Source: Phascolarctos cinereus
Taxonomy: Eukaryota; Chordata; Mammalia; Diprotodontia; Phascolarctidae
Direction of reading: 5' to 3'
DNA length: 64,000 bases
Assembly: GCF_002099425.1 (NCBI RefSeq)
Contig: NW_018344252.1
Coordinates: 496,001 to 560,000, forward strand
Positions 33,736 through 46,910 of the stretch are shown here, piece by piece (within the stretch, counting starts at the first letter, position 1; each line of letters begins with the position of its first letter). The notes beneath the pieces were generated by a model. That model was not told the DNA's origin. It made no database searches and saw only the letters and a program-made list of their open reading frames with translations. A program made the position numbers and the translations under genes.

Positions 33736-36199
33736 TTCTCACATAATAAGAGGACTGGACAGTAAGAGCCCAGGCCTTAGAGCATGCACAGCGTTCTCTG
33801 CCTGCTCTAGAACTACATGGAGGTCTCGGTGATCCTGCCTCCAGAAAGGTGCGTGGAAGGGGCCCTTACTCTCCCAGGTTCAGAGAATGTTCAGATATTT
33901 CTGACTCTCTCCTGTTATCTTACTGGTTGATGACAGAAAGCCTTTTACATCTGTTGAGTCAGAAGGGAGAGTGCATGCAAAAAAATCAGACAGACAAAAT
34001 CTCTCTTTCTCTCTTCCCTAAGGGTAGAAAGGAAATATCATGGGCCTTCTTGGGGGGGGGGGGAGAGATATCAGCAGCAGCAGTGGCCTGTAGCTCTGGT
34101 TGCCTTATTTCTCCACTTGGCAGCCATATAGCCGTCAACATATGGTGCTTCTGTCTTCTGTCTCTGCTGTGTTTCACTCATTCTTGATCTTAGGGGGATG
34201 AGTATCAGAGATGGAATGGACCTGAGTATATGGCCTTATGAGCTTTGAGTGGTTGGAAGAGCCATCAACCAGAGCTGGTAAAAGTAGCATCCAAGTCCAG
34301 GGAGGATGCAGCCCCGAGTGGCAGGAATTATTTTTATTTTTGCCTTTGTATGTCCATTACGTAGCATAGTTTCTGTGGTATGATAGGTGATTAATTATTG
34401 CTTGTTGAATTGAATTTAATTATGATCCTCATTTTATGGATGGGAAAACAGACTTGGATTCAAACACACAGAAAAGGCCAGGCCAAAGTTCAGCCTGGGT
34501 GTGGCTCAAATTAACTTAATAAACGGAAATGGGGAAGTAAGTGAGGATGTTAACCTTGCACAACAGAGGAAGTTTTGTAAAATCACCTACGAACTGCTTG
34601 TTTAATTAGCTCAGATGTCACTTATACACCTCTGGAAGCAGGCCAACCATTGGCCATATCTTATCAGGCACAGACCAGGGCTTTATACTGCTTTTTATAG
34701 AGTACCTTCAGTTCCACGTCACACAGCAATATATTGCAAACTAATGCAGAGCCATAATAGGAAATAGATTTGTTCCTAAAATCAGATTAGATAAAAATAT
34801 TCTCTGAAACAAAAGATCTAGTAAAACTGAAGATGGAAAAGTGGAAGAACCTAGGTCATTGGAAATATTAATTAGCACAAATGTCAGAAATTCTACTCAA
34901 TAACAAAATGGAAAACCAACATGAGACTGATGCCTTGAGTGATTTTGAAAAGGAGCACACTTAGACTATCATTTCCAAAAGCCCTTTTTAAAACTTTGAA
35001 GGCACAAAGTCCAGCTGGCAAACCAACTATAACAAAAGAAATGAATTTTAAAATCTAGCATTTACTCTGACAAATGAACACACTCTCCTACGGCATGCGA
35101 CAGAAAGTGTTAAAACATCTCATGACCTGGACACAACCACACATTCGGTGGCCACTGCTTTGGTAAGAGTCATTGGAGGACAGATGGATCTCTCAAGGAG
35201 TAGTCCTAAGGGCAACACCATGGCCATTGATTAACCTGTTGAAGATCTGGAAGACAGACCCTGGAAAATTGGGCCAATATACATTGGGTGGTGGTCGTTG
35301 TACACACAGCCCGTTGCCTGGTATGCAGCAGGCACTTAACAAATGCGTGTTGTTGATTTGATGTGACCTCCATATTTTCCAGATAAAGACAAGAAAGAAG
35401 AAGCCTGCAAAGTGGGATCTGGAGAGCAAAGAGGCCTCACAAGTTCTAGATCCCCTTAATCAGCAACCCAAAGAGAAGGGCACAGAGACCCAAGTCACAG
35501 CGACGCAAAGAACAAAACAAAGCATTCGGTGTCGGTCCAAAGCTTTGCTGCAAAGGCTTGAAAAGGAAAGAAATTATAGAAGGGAGGAAAGGAGGGCATG
35601 AAAATGTTCTAATCCTCCCCAGCATCGTCAGAAGTCCAAGAGCAAAAATGTAAGCTGGGTCAAATGCAAAACCGAAATCGTGCGCACCGTTAACATGACG
35701 AACAGCTACGTCAGGGAGGCGACTGAAACCCTAGCACTGGGAAAAGACTCCCAGTTACTGTCTCAAACTTTTCACAGCTTCCCTCAGGAATGAGACCAAT
35801 CTTGACTTTACCAGCAGGTACAGTCTATCTACCACCAAAAGATGTGAACTCTAGTGATTTTTCCAAAATACCGGCCAATTTTACCCATTCCTGTACTTGA
35901 TACCAAGCACCCCCAGCATGTATCACTTTTTTAAAAAATCCATAAGCACCTAAAAGAAAACGATATGTTGGCTGAGGAGTAAAAAAGAAAGATGCTAAAA
36001 GTCTCAGGGATGTGAGAAGCATCTAATTGTCAAAAGAATAAAAATCACATATAAGATTTATACTGCCTTTATGAATTACCTGAAAACTTTGGATTCAGGT
36101 CTGCACTCATGGCTTATTCCCATGCTGCAAATGTATAAAATAGACCACAGTATAGTGAGGATACTTTTGGTGTTCACATGGAAAACTATTTCCTATTTA
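33736..36199. other. Intergenic, unassigned
   Basis: Mixed sequence with no gene recognised. The A-rich part from about 34500 to 36070 has a + strand look like the body of some interspersed element, but no family could be supported. Confidence 0.35.
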
Positions 36200-38240
36200 A
36201 AATGTGCTACCAGTGCCAGAATGCCGAAAACAAAGGACGAACCAAGATGGTATGATAGAAGGAAGAAATACGAGTCTCACTCCACCCTGCCAAAAAGAAA
36301 GAAGATCCCAAAACTCCTGTAGACAGATGTGAAACACACTAAACCAAATCCTGATTGGAAAACAAGAAAAAATCATGAGGAGCCCCTTTTGCAGCCCAGG
36401 ATGGCATAGAGAGACAGACAGAGAGGTCTGCTGAGACTGGGGACAGGGACTGGCCAGGAGCTCACTGTGTGGAGCATTCTGGCACAGGCAGAGGCTACGT
36501 GCCAGGGCAAGGAGAGGTCCCACGCCCAGCACAGAGGGCCCTCGTCTTGTGCAGGACACAGGAGTAGATGCCAGCCGAAGTTCAGCTGCTCACCATTCAG
36601 TTATGGATCACAGAAAGGGGACCTGCCCCGATGAGCCGTGTCCAGGGTGCAAAGCAGTCACAGGCTTTGGGCCCATGTGGCTTTGGCTGCAGGAGCAGAG
36701 TAGTGGTTTCAGTCCCGGCCTCCAAGTCAGTCTGCAGCCTACAGAATAACTGGGCAGATCCCAGATCAAAGGTGAGTTTGCACTGTGGTCACTCTGAACC
36801 AACAGAACCTGGCTGACAGAGGTGGAGTCCAGCAGTATCTACTGTAATTCCAACCTGGCAAGGCCACAGGTATATTGTTCAGCCTCAAACACAAGTCAGG
36901 AACTCACAGAGCTCAGACGAGAAGGGTGGCCGTTACGCTGTGCCTAGGATCAGAGCGGTCTGGGAGCACCAGAAGTGTGCAGCTCCCCAAGCCGTGCCTG
37001 AGGTCCTGGAATAAGACCCGCTCAGCAAGAGGGCAAGCCCAGACCCTCGAGAACCCAGCCCTCCCATCAGGTCCTTGGAAGAGTGAGCAAACAGGAAAAG
37101 AGTTCCCCCATCATGAGCTATTATAGCATTGGGACACTTCAGGCACACACGCAGAAGAGAGAATTACTCCAAAACACCCACAAGCAAAGCCTCAGAGGGA
37201 AACACAGCTTGGATTCTCAACTGGAATTCCGGGGGTGGGAGGGATGGATTTTTAATGAAACAGATGATTCCTAAGAATTAGTGATGAAAAGACCAGAGAC
37301 GAGGAGAAATTCTGAGGTTCAAATGCAGGAGTGAAGAGAATCATTAAAAAGTAAACATGAATGAACAATGTTAACAAGATGAATGGGGATAAACTGCTAA
37401 CATGAGATGGTACATGTGTCCCCTGTGAACCCTGTCACCATCAGGCTCCTCTAATTAGATAGAAGGCCTGGGTTAGATAGATGGATAGATGCATAGAGGG
37501 ATGGGTGGATGGATAGATGGATAGAAGGTTCTGTTGTGTCTTGATAACATTAAAAAGGAATGGGAAGGGAAGAGGAGTATGCTATGTCGGGGGAAGGAAA
37601 AGTAAAGCTAGAAGACAATTGTCTCGTAATCGGGGTGTACAAGCAGCCATCTATATAAACAAGAAGGGGGAGGGGCTGACACTTGAACCTCACTTTCACA
37701 TGAACTTGGTAAAAGGGGGAAGAATGTGTGCACACACACGCCCACGCGAGCACACACACGGAGTTGGGTACAGAAATATATTTCACTCAAAAGGCAAGTA
37801 GGAGGGAAGTGGGAGAAGGGGGATGGGGGAATAACGGGGGGATGGATTAAGGGAGGGATTAGTCCTAAACAGAACAAACTCTAAGAATGCGCAAAAATAC
37901 TTGTAGTTCTTTTTGAGGAGGCAAAGATTTGGAAACCGAGGGGATGCCCATGGGTTGGGGAATGGCTGAACAAGCTATGGTACCTGAGTGTGACGGAAAA
38001 CTGCTGTGCTGTGAGAGGTGATGAGCCGGCGGACTTCAGGAAAACACGAACTGATGCAAAGCGAGGTGAGCAGAACCGGAGAGTAGTCTAGGCAGTGACA
38101 AGAGCGTGGCGGAGACAAACGGTTTTGAGAGATTAGATCAGGGAGTCCCATGGGCACGATGACCGATCACGATTCCAGAGGACTCCCACCTGACAGATTA
38201 TAGATCTCATAACTTGTCGGCGGCTCCTCCCACGATGAAT
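36200..38240 (+). repeat. L1-related composite, sense
   Basis: The right end (about 37890-38240) is a clear sense L1 3' region: 'gggttggggaatggctgaac', 'aagctatggtacctgagtgt' and 'aggtgagcagaaccggagag'. The preceding purine-rich part (37500-37880) and the more complex 36200-37400 part resemble L1 leader or linker sequence, with lower certainty. No ORF is intact. Confidence 0.5.
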
Positions 38241-38474
38241 ACAGACCCCTCAGCCTGGCAGGCAAGACCCTTCACAATCTAGCGCCGACCTCTCTTTTCA
38301 AAGTTACTTCACGTTAAGAGGTAGGGACTGAGATTGCGGCTTCACGGGTCTGGGGAACTCCCTCGTGGGTGAGGCGGCTCTCTCCACCAGCACCATTTGA
38401 TACCCTCTCTGCCGCTGCTAGTCTCGGCCACCTAGAGTCCTGAGAGGGTAGGTGACTTGCCCAGGGTCACTTGG

Positions 38475-38685
38475 CCAGGACCAGCCTCAGACACTTAGTT
38501 GTGTGACCCTGGGCAAGGCACTTATCCTGTTTGCCTCAGTTCTCTCAGCTGCAAAACGGGGAACATATCAGCACCTACCTCTCTGGCTTGTTATGAAGAT
38601 AAATGAGATAATAATTGTAACGCTCTGCACACGGTGCCTGGCATGCAGGAGGTGCTCCATAAACATTGATTGACTGATCCTAGGC
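38475..38685 (+). repeat. MIR-type SINE, sense
   Basis: 'ccagcctcagacacttagtt', 'gtgtgaccctgggcaaggca', 'tgaagataaatgagataata' and 'aggtgctccataaacattga' cover the core and the 3' part. Confidence 0.8.
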
Positions 38686-38941
38686 TCCAGGCAGCTGTCT
38701 GTTGGCTGCACCATGCTGCCCCGCCTAGTTCATATGGCTCTCCTTAATGCACCGAACTTGCCAATTACCTGACCCCTAAACGGAACTGCCACCTGCCCCC
38801 TCTGGGCATTTGTGGAAACCATCCTCTCTGGGATGTGCTCCCCTCATCTTCTCTTGGAATCCTTAATTCCCTCCAAGGCTCAGCTCAGAGACCTCCCTAG
38901 GGAGAAGCTGTTCTAATCCTCCCCTCCCCTCCCCCATTGTT

Positions 38942-39012
38942 ACTTCTCTCTCTATCTCTGTCTCTCCCCCCCACTCTGTCTCTGTCTCTCTCCCTCTCAC
39001 TCTGTCTCTGTC

Positions 39013-39074
<62 letters not shown>
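38942..39074. repeat. (TC)n microsatellite
   Basis: C/T dinucleotide tract with TCTG interruptions, followed by a pure TC run. Confidence 0.95.
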
Positions 39075-39077
<3 letters not shown>

Positions 39078-39235
39078 AAATTACCCTCTGTTCACTTATC
39101 TGTTTACAGGATGAATCCCGGGGTCCTTGAAGGCAAGGACTATTTCCTCTTTGCCTCTGGATTATTCCCAGCCCCGAGTACTCGTGGGTCTTGCAAACAG
39201 TAAGGCCTCTGTCCGTGCTTGCTAGGTTGAGGTGT

Positions 39236-40709
39236 TTAGCTGTGGGCACTCCCTTGATTGATGCAGGGCTTGGAGCCTCCACAAACGCCTGCCCACCCCA
39301 CCCCCACCCCCTTTAAAGGCAGTTGCGTGTCCTGTAGCCAGAGGTGCTCACCCTCTCACGGCCAGATCTGTGGGACGGAGCCTCCCAGTTCTCAGCTCAG
39401 GGGTCCTTGGGGAACAGACACAACCAGCCCCTCTCTGGCCTTGTGCTTGGAGATCTTCCAGATGGAGAAGGCTGGCCCAACTTATCCTCTGCCGATTGAA
39501 CCTCCAGGAACCCAAGGTCCTCTTCTTGCCACAGTGAGGGTCTGGACAGCCTGGGTGTCTATCCACCGGGACCAGCCAGACCCGGAGCCCTCAGATCCAG
39601 AAGCTGGACCCCAGGATACAACTGCCAAGGTGAAGAGGAATTGAGAGCTGGGCTGGGGAAAGGCAGGCCACCCTACTGGAGGAAAAGTCTGACTCTTTGA
39701 AGTAGCCGATCCAGGGCCTGTGAAGCTGGCAAGCATGCTGCGCTGTGGTTAATGGGAGCCGGGCAGGACTCCATGTCTGGCGGTGAGGGTTCCACCCGTC
39801 TCTGCCACTGAGCGTTCTTCTGTGCACCTCTGGGAAAGTCATGTCCTCTCTTTGACCCCGCTCTCCAGCTTCAGGTTTGCTTCAGTCACCCACCTCAAGA
39901 CCCAGCTCCAGCCACCCTGCCCTGGACTCCCTGACCACCTCCCAGGTCGGGCCGCCGTCCACCACCCTGCCTCCTGCATCTCCTTCTCCTCCCCTCTTTC
40001 ACTTCTGGAATCACAAACACATCAACTCTGCCACTGTTACTGGACAGGGAGTGTCATTCTCCTCCCTGATGGTTCCACTCAACATGCCTGTAACTTTCCA
40101 AACTGAACACCCTTCCCTGGCCACCATACTCCACTAGGAGTTGTCTCTTCCTAGGAAAATGTGGGTTCCTCAAGGGAGGAAGCTTCTTGCTTTTTTTTTT
40201 AAACATTTGGGGATTGTTTGGACAACTGAACCTCTTCCATGAGGTTGAACAGTGGATAATTAGTTGTGTCTGCCAGACTGGTATAAGTAACGGGGAAGCA
40301 TCTCAGTAAATCAAGATCTGTTCATATGTGCCCCAAACATTCCTGAGAACTTGAACATTTTGTCCCTGAGAGATGGCCTATGCAGACCAGAAGAACATTT
40401 CTCCATATGTGTCAAAGAAATCTCATTGCCCTCACCCTTGACCTTAGTAGGAGCCAATGGCTAAATTTATTTCCCCAAGGGAATTCATTTGTGGAAAGGA
40501 CAAGTTCAATGTTGAGATCTTGGCACTGAAATACTAAACAAAGAATAAGTTTCTCCTTTAGGTACTGAATCCTTGTAATGTGATTTCTCAGGCTGGCCAT
40601 GATGTGAGTGGGAGTGCTAGATGAAGAGGAGATGAACTTGAGGGCCCCTCTGGAAGCTATCTTAGCTTTCTTGAGGGAAGACATCCACTTCATAAGTGAG
40701 GCAATCTAA
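39236..40709. other. Intergenic, no gene seen
   Basis: No supported gene. About 39880-40140 has L2-like phrases ('cctcaagacccagctccagc', 'ctgtaactttccaa') but is too decayed for a firm call. Confidence 0.4.
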
Positions 40710-40865
40710 ATTTTTTTTTTTTACTTTTTAGTGTGGCAATCAGGGTTAAGTGACTTGCATGGGGTCACACAGCTAGTAAGTATCAAGTGTCTGAGGCCAG
40801 ATTTGAACTCAGGTCTTCCTGACTCCAAGGCCGGAGTTCTATCCACTGTGCCACCTAGCTGCCCC
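40710..40865 (-). repeat. tRNA-derived SINE, antisense
   Basis: T-run, 'gtgtggcaatcagggttaag', core, 'gatttgaactcaggtcttcc', reversed head 'ccacctagctgcccc'. Full length. Confidence 0.95.
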
Positions 40866-41752
40866 TCATTTCTTCTTTTTGCTTCTTAGATGATTTGGTA
40901 GATACGACATTAAACATGAGACATTTTGTTGAGTTTGCTTTACAACTAGTTACCATTTTTAAACATGAGTTTCAACACCAGCGATACACAGGTCACTCTG
41001 AGTCACCATCCATTCCCATTCACTTGTCCTTTGGTGTGGTTGGAGTTCATGTGTCCTCTGCTTTGGTTCTACTCTTGGCCTTTTGCCTTACCCCAGGGAA
41101 CAGGACCTCCAAGGTCCAAAGGCATTGTCGTCTGCATTCAGAGTGCAGACAGGTCTCTCTCCAAAAGAAGGGGGAGGTAAGGGAGCTCCACTCTCCATGT
41201 TACCAGGGAGAGAGCCTATTTCTTAAAAGTAAAAGGAAGGTTTCAATGGGAAAAGAAGAAGAAAAACTCTGAAGAGGCAGCTGAACAAGGTGGGAAGAGG
41301 AAAGAATGTGGAGGAGGTGAGGCAAAATACCACTGAACACTTGGAGCTAAGAAACAAACATGAGGGTCTTCCCAAGAGGAGGGATCTGGACACTGGGAAG
41401 AAGTTCTTTGCTCTGCAAAGAATAATAAGATAGAGCCACAGGCACCATCAGGAGACAGACTCAGAAAGACACCAGAGAGACAGACAGAGACAGGCACAGG
41501 GTGAGTCCAGTAGGTCTGGAGGAAGAAGAGAGGTCTACTGGTGACTGGTGACTCTCTGGGGGGAACAGAGGACTGACGCAGCTGCGCCCACAACAGAAAG
41601 ATAAGCTACTCCCCAGGGCACGCCTCCAGGACATGCCAAAGAACCTTCTGAGACTTCTCACATGGGATGCTGCTGCTGGCTCCTAGTGGCACACCTGGGC
41701 ACAAAGGGTCTTGACAGAAGGAACCTAGAAGACATTGTTAAGAATTCCAAAT
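40866..41752. other. Intergenic, no gene seen
   Basis: Nothing recognised. Confidence 0.4.
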
Positions 41753-41888
41753 TCTGTGGATAGAGCACCAGCCCTGGAGTCAGGAGGACCTGAGTTCAAA
41801 TCCGGTCTCAGACCAGACACTTGACACTTACTAGCTGTATGACTCTGGGCAAGTCATTTAACCCCAATTGCCTCACCAGGAAAAAAAA
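41753..41888 (+). repeat. tRNA-derived SINE, 5'-truncated, sense
   Basis: Starts inside the head at 'tggatagagcaccagccctg', continues through 'gagttcaaatccggtctcag' and 'gggcaagtcatttaacccca' to an oligo-A tail. The first ~20 bases of the head are missing. Confidence 0.9.
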
Positions 41889-41915
41889 TCCAAATTCTTG
41901 GATAAGAAACAGAAG

Positions 41916-43745
41916 AGTAATATTTTATTCAGCCATTCCTTGATGAAGCCCCTAAGTTTCCAATTCTTTGTCACCACAAAAAGAGCTACCATAAATATTT
42001 TTTGTACAATGGATCCTTTCCCCCTTCTCTGATGATGTATTTGGAGTACAGACCTAGTAGTGGTACCTATGAGTCAAAGAGGCTTATATGAACTGATTCA
42101 GAGTGGAGTGAGCAGAACCAGAAGAAGTTATACTAAAAATCAATATAGTAAAGGTGAACAATTTTTAGCATTTTTATAAACTGATGGATGATGAAATGAA
42201 CAGGAAAACAATGAGAACAATTATGTGAAGACAAACGACTTTGAAAGCTGGAGAACTGTGATCAATACAGTGGCCACTCATAATTCCAGAGGACCAGTGA
42301 TGAAACATGCCATCCATTGCACAGCTGTGACAAATTTAGGGTGCAGAATGGAACTTATTTTATATACAGCCATTGAGGATATTTGTTTTGCATAATTATG
42401 TGTATCTGCTACAAGGAATTAGTTTTTCTCTTTTTCCCAACGGAGTAGGAGGTGGGAGGAAGAGAAAATTTAAAAATACATATGTAAAATGTTATGTGTA
42501 CTTTCAAATGAGGCCACTGCATTATCAGTTTTATTTACCAGTTTACTTTGTTACCTCTCACAAAATCAGAATAATATGTAAATATTTGTTATGTAAAAAC
42601 AAAATACATCAATACTACTTTTTTTTTTAATTTTAAGCAAAAAAAAAAAAAAGAGCTTTCCAAACTGGAAATAACTTCACAGCTCCACCAACAGCACCTT
42701 AATGTACCTGTTTTCTCACAGTTCCTCCAGCATTTGTTCTTTTTCCTTTTTAGTCTATCTTACCTCTCTGATGAACATTAGATGGAACCTCAGACTTGCT
42801 TTAATACATATTTCTCTGATCATTGTGATTTAGGGCATTTTTATATGGCTACTGATAGCTTAGATTTTTTCCTCTGAAAATTGCCTGTCCATATCCAGTG
42901 ACCATTTGCTAATTGGAAATGTTACTTATTTTTATAAATTCGAATCAATTCCCTATGTCTTAGAAATTAGACTTTTATTAGAGAAACTTGCAGCAACGAC
43001 TTTTCCCTAATAACTTCTCTTCTCATTTTAGCTGCATTCGTTTTGTTTTTGCAAACACTTTTTAAATTTTATATAATCATAATTGTCAATTTTATGCCCT
43101 AGATCTTCTCTACTTTTTTTTTTGGTTTAGTTATAAACTCTTCTATTCACAAATCTGACAGGTAATTTCTTCCATGCCCCTCTTAGTATACAGTGTGAGA
43201 TGTTGTTTCTCCCAGAATGCTTTCTAGTTTTCTTAGTAGTTATTGTCAGATAGTGAGTTCTTACCCTAATGACTGGAATCCTTTAGTTTATTATGTACTG
43301 GGTTAGTATGATCATTTGCTTCTGAATATCTTGTACATAACCTATTCCACTGATCAATTAGTCAATCTATTCTTTCTCTTTTTATTGATGAAAGTTTTTA
43401 GAGGTATCAAAATTTCCCTAACTATTATTTGGTCTGTATCCAAAAATTTTTGATATGTTGTCACTCTCTTTAATGAAATATGTTATTTTTATAGTTTGTT
43501 CTTTAACTCATCCTTTCTTTAGGGTTGTTATTTAGCCTCTAACTAATTTTTGAAAATTTCTTCAGCATTCTTTTATTGAATATTATTTTATTACATCATG
43601 GCCCATAAAAGATGTGTTTAATATTTCTGCTTTTCTACATTTGTTTGTGAGGTTTTTGTGTTGTGATATATCAATTTTTGTAAAGGTGCTATACATGACT
43701 GAGAAATACGTATTTTCCTTTCTATTCCCATTCAATAATTGACAG
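41916..43745 (-). repeat. L1 LINE, antisense, split
   Basis: The left piece (41916-42079) reads 'cagccattccttgatgaagc', 'gtcaccacaaaaagagctac' and 'gtggtacctatgagtcaaag'. The right piece (about 42655-43745) resumes with 'cacagctccaccaacagcac', 'ttgcctgtccatatccagtg' and 'cattcgttttgtttttgcaa', the next part of a reversed L1. A younger sense L1 3' end lies between them. Confidence 0.75.
42080..42652 (+). repeat. L1 3' end inserted in older L1, sense
   Basis: Starts abruptly at 'ggcttatatgaactgattca', runs through 'gagtgagcagaaccagaaga' and 'gataattccagaggacc'-like L1 3' sequence, and ends in 14 A's (42639-42652). A possible 6-base target duplication AAAGAG lies at 42076-42081 and 42650-42655. 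It is 5'-truncated, with no ORF. Confidence 0.75.
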
Positions 43746-44389
43746 AGTCTAGCATATTCTATTCAGATAAAGTTCCAACATACAGAGATGAAGAAGGAAT
43801 ACATTCCAACCACAGGATACACATTGTCTGTGTAGAGGGAATAGGAGATGGAAGGTCAGAGTGTGAGGAAGACTAAGAGGGTCATTCTGGCTGGATGGTA
43901 GAGTGTGTGAAGCAGAGTGATGTGCAGCACAGGCTCTGGGATCGCTCTCCCAACCTCCATTAACACCGGAAGGCTGGGTCCTCAGAGTGACAACAGCTGC
44001 TTCTGCCCTCACGATTCAGGGGACCTCAGGAAGTTCCTCTGAGGTACGATATGTACCTAATGCAGACACCACCACTTGGTACCCACTGTTTCCAGGAACA
44101 TTGCAAAGTCCAAACCCTCCAATCCTCCAGAGTTCACAAGATTTGTCTCTGGCCAAAAGGGATGGAGGGAGAGAAAAACCCAAGGCTGAAATCTGAACTG
44201 GCTTGGTATTTTATGGAAGACCCACAGGGCATGACAAGGTGTCCATTAGTTTAATTCACTTGATTGAGTGAGTGATTCAATGGAGACCTTCTCAACTGAA
44301 AAAGGTATTGGGATAGAGCACTTCACTGGTAACTCTAAGCGGGGTGGGCTGCACTGCCCCCCATCCTTCCATGTGTATACTAAAGCTGG
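43746..44389. other. Intergenic, no gene seen
   Basis: Nothing recognised. Confidence 0.4.
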
Positions 44390-44570
44390 AAGACAGAGCA
44401 GAGCCAGGTTGTCAATGGTAAATGCCAAACAGAAGTGCCCGTACTTTATCCCAGAAGCCATGAGAAGCTACCGGAACTTTATGCGCGAAACGGCGAGGAG
44501 GACAGGCGGGAAGCTGTTACACTTGGAGGTGACGGGGCTTGAAAGGAGTGGAGAGGAGGCAGCTGATTGG
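44390..44570 (+). repeat. Unnamed interspersed repeat, short piece
   Basis: 'aaatgccaaacagaagtgcc', 'cgtactttatcccagaagcc' and 'atgagaagctaccggaactt' read as a decayed central part of the long repeat seen more fully at 53110. Confidence 0.4.
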
Positions 44571-46384
44571 AGGGGGCAGGGGGAGTGTACAAAAGAGCAA
44601 AGATTTGAGGATGAATCCCAGGCGCCTGGTGGAACGAAGAATGTGTGCGCCTGAAGGAGACAAGGAACCCCAAATGGCAGACGGGGAAAACAATGTGCTT
44701 CATCACCACAGACATAAAGGAGAGCACTGCAGAAAGACTTCGTGACCTAATCAAGGCAGCCACCAGCCCTGATGGTCGAGGCATGCTCCCTCTGATGGAG
44801 AACGAGAGAGTGCTGAAGGAAGTAGACGTCGGGCGTGGACAAGGTGTCAGGAAGGTCGGATGGAATACGCTTTCTTACAAGGGCAGGTTCTGTGTGTGGG
44901 TTCACGTGTGTGCGTGTACGCACAGGCATGCATGCTTGAAAGAGTCATTGGGATGGGATGAAGGCACCACCTCGAAGATCTGAAGTATAAACCAAGAAGG
45001 GAGAGCTGGGGAAACTGAGGCACAGCAGATCCTCCAGATCTGCTCTCAGCTCGCACTGGCATTTTAGAGCAGCCTGCAGAATTCCTGGAGGATGGAAGGG
45101 GGCTCCTGGAGTCCTCAGACAGTCCATGGCCCACACCCCCAGGAGGAAGCAAGAACAGGGAAACAAAGGCTCTGGTCCTCGGGCTACTTCTAATCCTCCT
45201 GCTCTGAGACTTTATGAACCATGGCTGTCATGGTGCCCACAGGGCCCCATCAGCCCACCCCAGCACATTTCACAAACAACTCAAGGGCCTAGAGCAGGCA
45301 GAGGCTCCCACTAGTCCAGAAAGCATTCGTACATCGACCCCACAAAGCATGGGGCCTGGAGGCTGCCTGTCTTTTTTCTGGACTCCTGTAAGTGACTATA
45401 CGCATTGCACCTGCCAGCTCACCCACCTTCAGGCTCTTATCTCTGCTGTACAGCAGAAGCCCGTCTCTGAACGTTGCTGACCAAGGGCCCGGGCACAGAG
45501 GCCTCCTATGACCCAGGGCCAGGGCCAGAGAGAGGAACATAAGTCTGAGCCACAAGGAGGGAGCAGCCAAGTTCCCGGACACTATCTATGAGAAAGCCTC
45601 GTGACTCAGCTGGTGGGCAGAGAAGTGTGTGACCTTGGAAGAAAGGAACAGCGGCTTCCTCTGATGGGGGCGAGAGAGCAGATGATGACCGGCCAGCAGT
45701 AACCCAAGAAATACAGGGGAGGATTCTACCCTCTCCCTCCCCCGCCTCGGCGCACATGCTCCCACCTGCACACACTTACAGAGACACACACATGCACAAA
45801 CACACGCACCCTCCCTCCCTCCCACACGGTGAAGTTCTAGGCTCATCACACAGACTTCCCCTTTCCTGGTAACTTCAGACTTTATTATTATGCTAGCTGT
45901 GGCTTCTCAGACCCACGCTGCTGTCTTGTCTTTCATAAGAAAAAGAGGAGGAAGAGGAGACGGAAGAGGAGGTACATTATGTGGGAAAGGGCTTATTCTG
46001 TAGGTGGAGGAAATGGGTTGAAATCCTAAACCTCACTTATGACCTGCATGGCCGAAGCCTCAGTTTCCTTATCTGGAATAGGGGGGCATAGACTAGTTCA
46101 GGTCTATAATTCTATGCTCATATGACCCTGGAGAGCTTCTGCTGGAGGAAAGTCCGGTGCCCTCCACATAATGCCCCTGCCCCATAGCCAGCCCAGCCCC
46201 CTTCCCGTTGCTGAACGTGCTCTTGCTCTCCTGCCCCACTGATCACCTTTGCCCCTAGCTTTCCGTGTATCTGGATCCCTTCCTCCCATCACCATCACCT
46301 TCACTTGTGGAAATCCCTCCGTAGAAGTCCAGGTCCAAAGCTACTTCTTCCATGCTGCCTTCTCTGATTCCTACCCAGTCAGCC
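44571..46384. other. Intergenic, no gene seen
   Basis: Contains CA-rich bits (about 45770-45815) and a GA-rich bit (about 45945-45975). L2-like sequence may be present at about 46250-46370. No gene is supported. Confidence 0.4.
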
Positions 46385-46530
46385 AACTAGAATGCATTCA
46401 GTGCTCACTATGCCCAAGGCATTGTGCTAAAGGCCAGTGGCACAAGGCAGGTCCTAACAATAAGCAGTCCCTGCCCTAAAGGAGCTTGTAGTCTGCTGGG
46501 GTGACAACCTGCAAACAGCAGCACAGAGAC
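46385..46530 (+). repeat. Unnamed repeat, 5' portion
   Basis: 'gtgctcactatgcccaaggc' followed by 'cagtccctgccctaaaggag' and 'cttgtagtctgctggggtga' resembles the left end of the long repeat at 53110. Confidence 0.4.
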
Positions 46531-46764
46531 GTCTTGGATAAGTAGGGCTGACATGCTCAGAGGGAGGGCCCTGAGACTAGGGGGCACCCAGCCCAGCCAC
46601 GAGGCTCCCTTGGAGCCCTCTGTCGTATTCTTACACCTCTCTCATGGTCTACGAGGTATACTAGGGTACAGGCCACTGCCCTGGGCAGGCTGAAAGCATC
46701 TGCCCATCTCTCTCTTGAGATGTACACAGATGTTGCTTAGCAAGTCTGTGTTGAAGTGAAACAG

Positions 46765-46910
46765 ATCCTGGGATTTAAAACTGGAAACTGAGAGGTCATC
46801 TAGTCCAACCGCCCCACGTTACAGACATCGGAGATGGGAAGTGACCTACCCAAGGTCAACAAGCAGGACCAGCCGAGTCAGGATTGAAAGCTACGCAGCC
46901 AGCATTTTCT
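46765..46910 (-). repeat. MIR-related SINE, antisense
   Basis: 'ggtcatctagtccaaccgcc', 'gatgggaagtgacctaccca' and 'aggtcaacaagcaggacc'. Same head type as the copy at 7570. Confidence 0.65.

Larger units (their letters stand above)
38225..39235 (+). repeat. L2 LINE fragments, sense
   Basis: 'cctcagcctggcaggcaaga' and 'cccttcacaatctagcgccg' start an L2 body. It resumes with 'ttccctccaaggctcagctc' and ends with 'gaatcccggggtccttgaag'. A MIR-type element (38475-38685) and a TC tract interrupt it. Confidence 0.6.

Noticed and set aside
42080-42652. 5' inversion (twin priming) of a single L1
   Set aside because: Reversed L1 sequence continues after the A tail, which fits a nested insertion better than an inversion within one copy.
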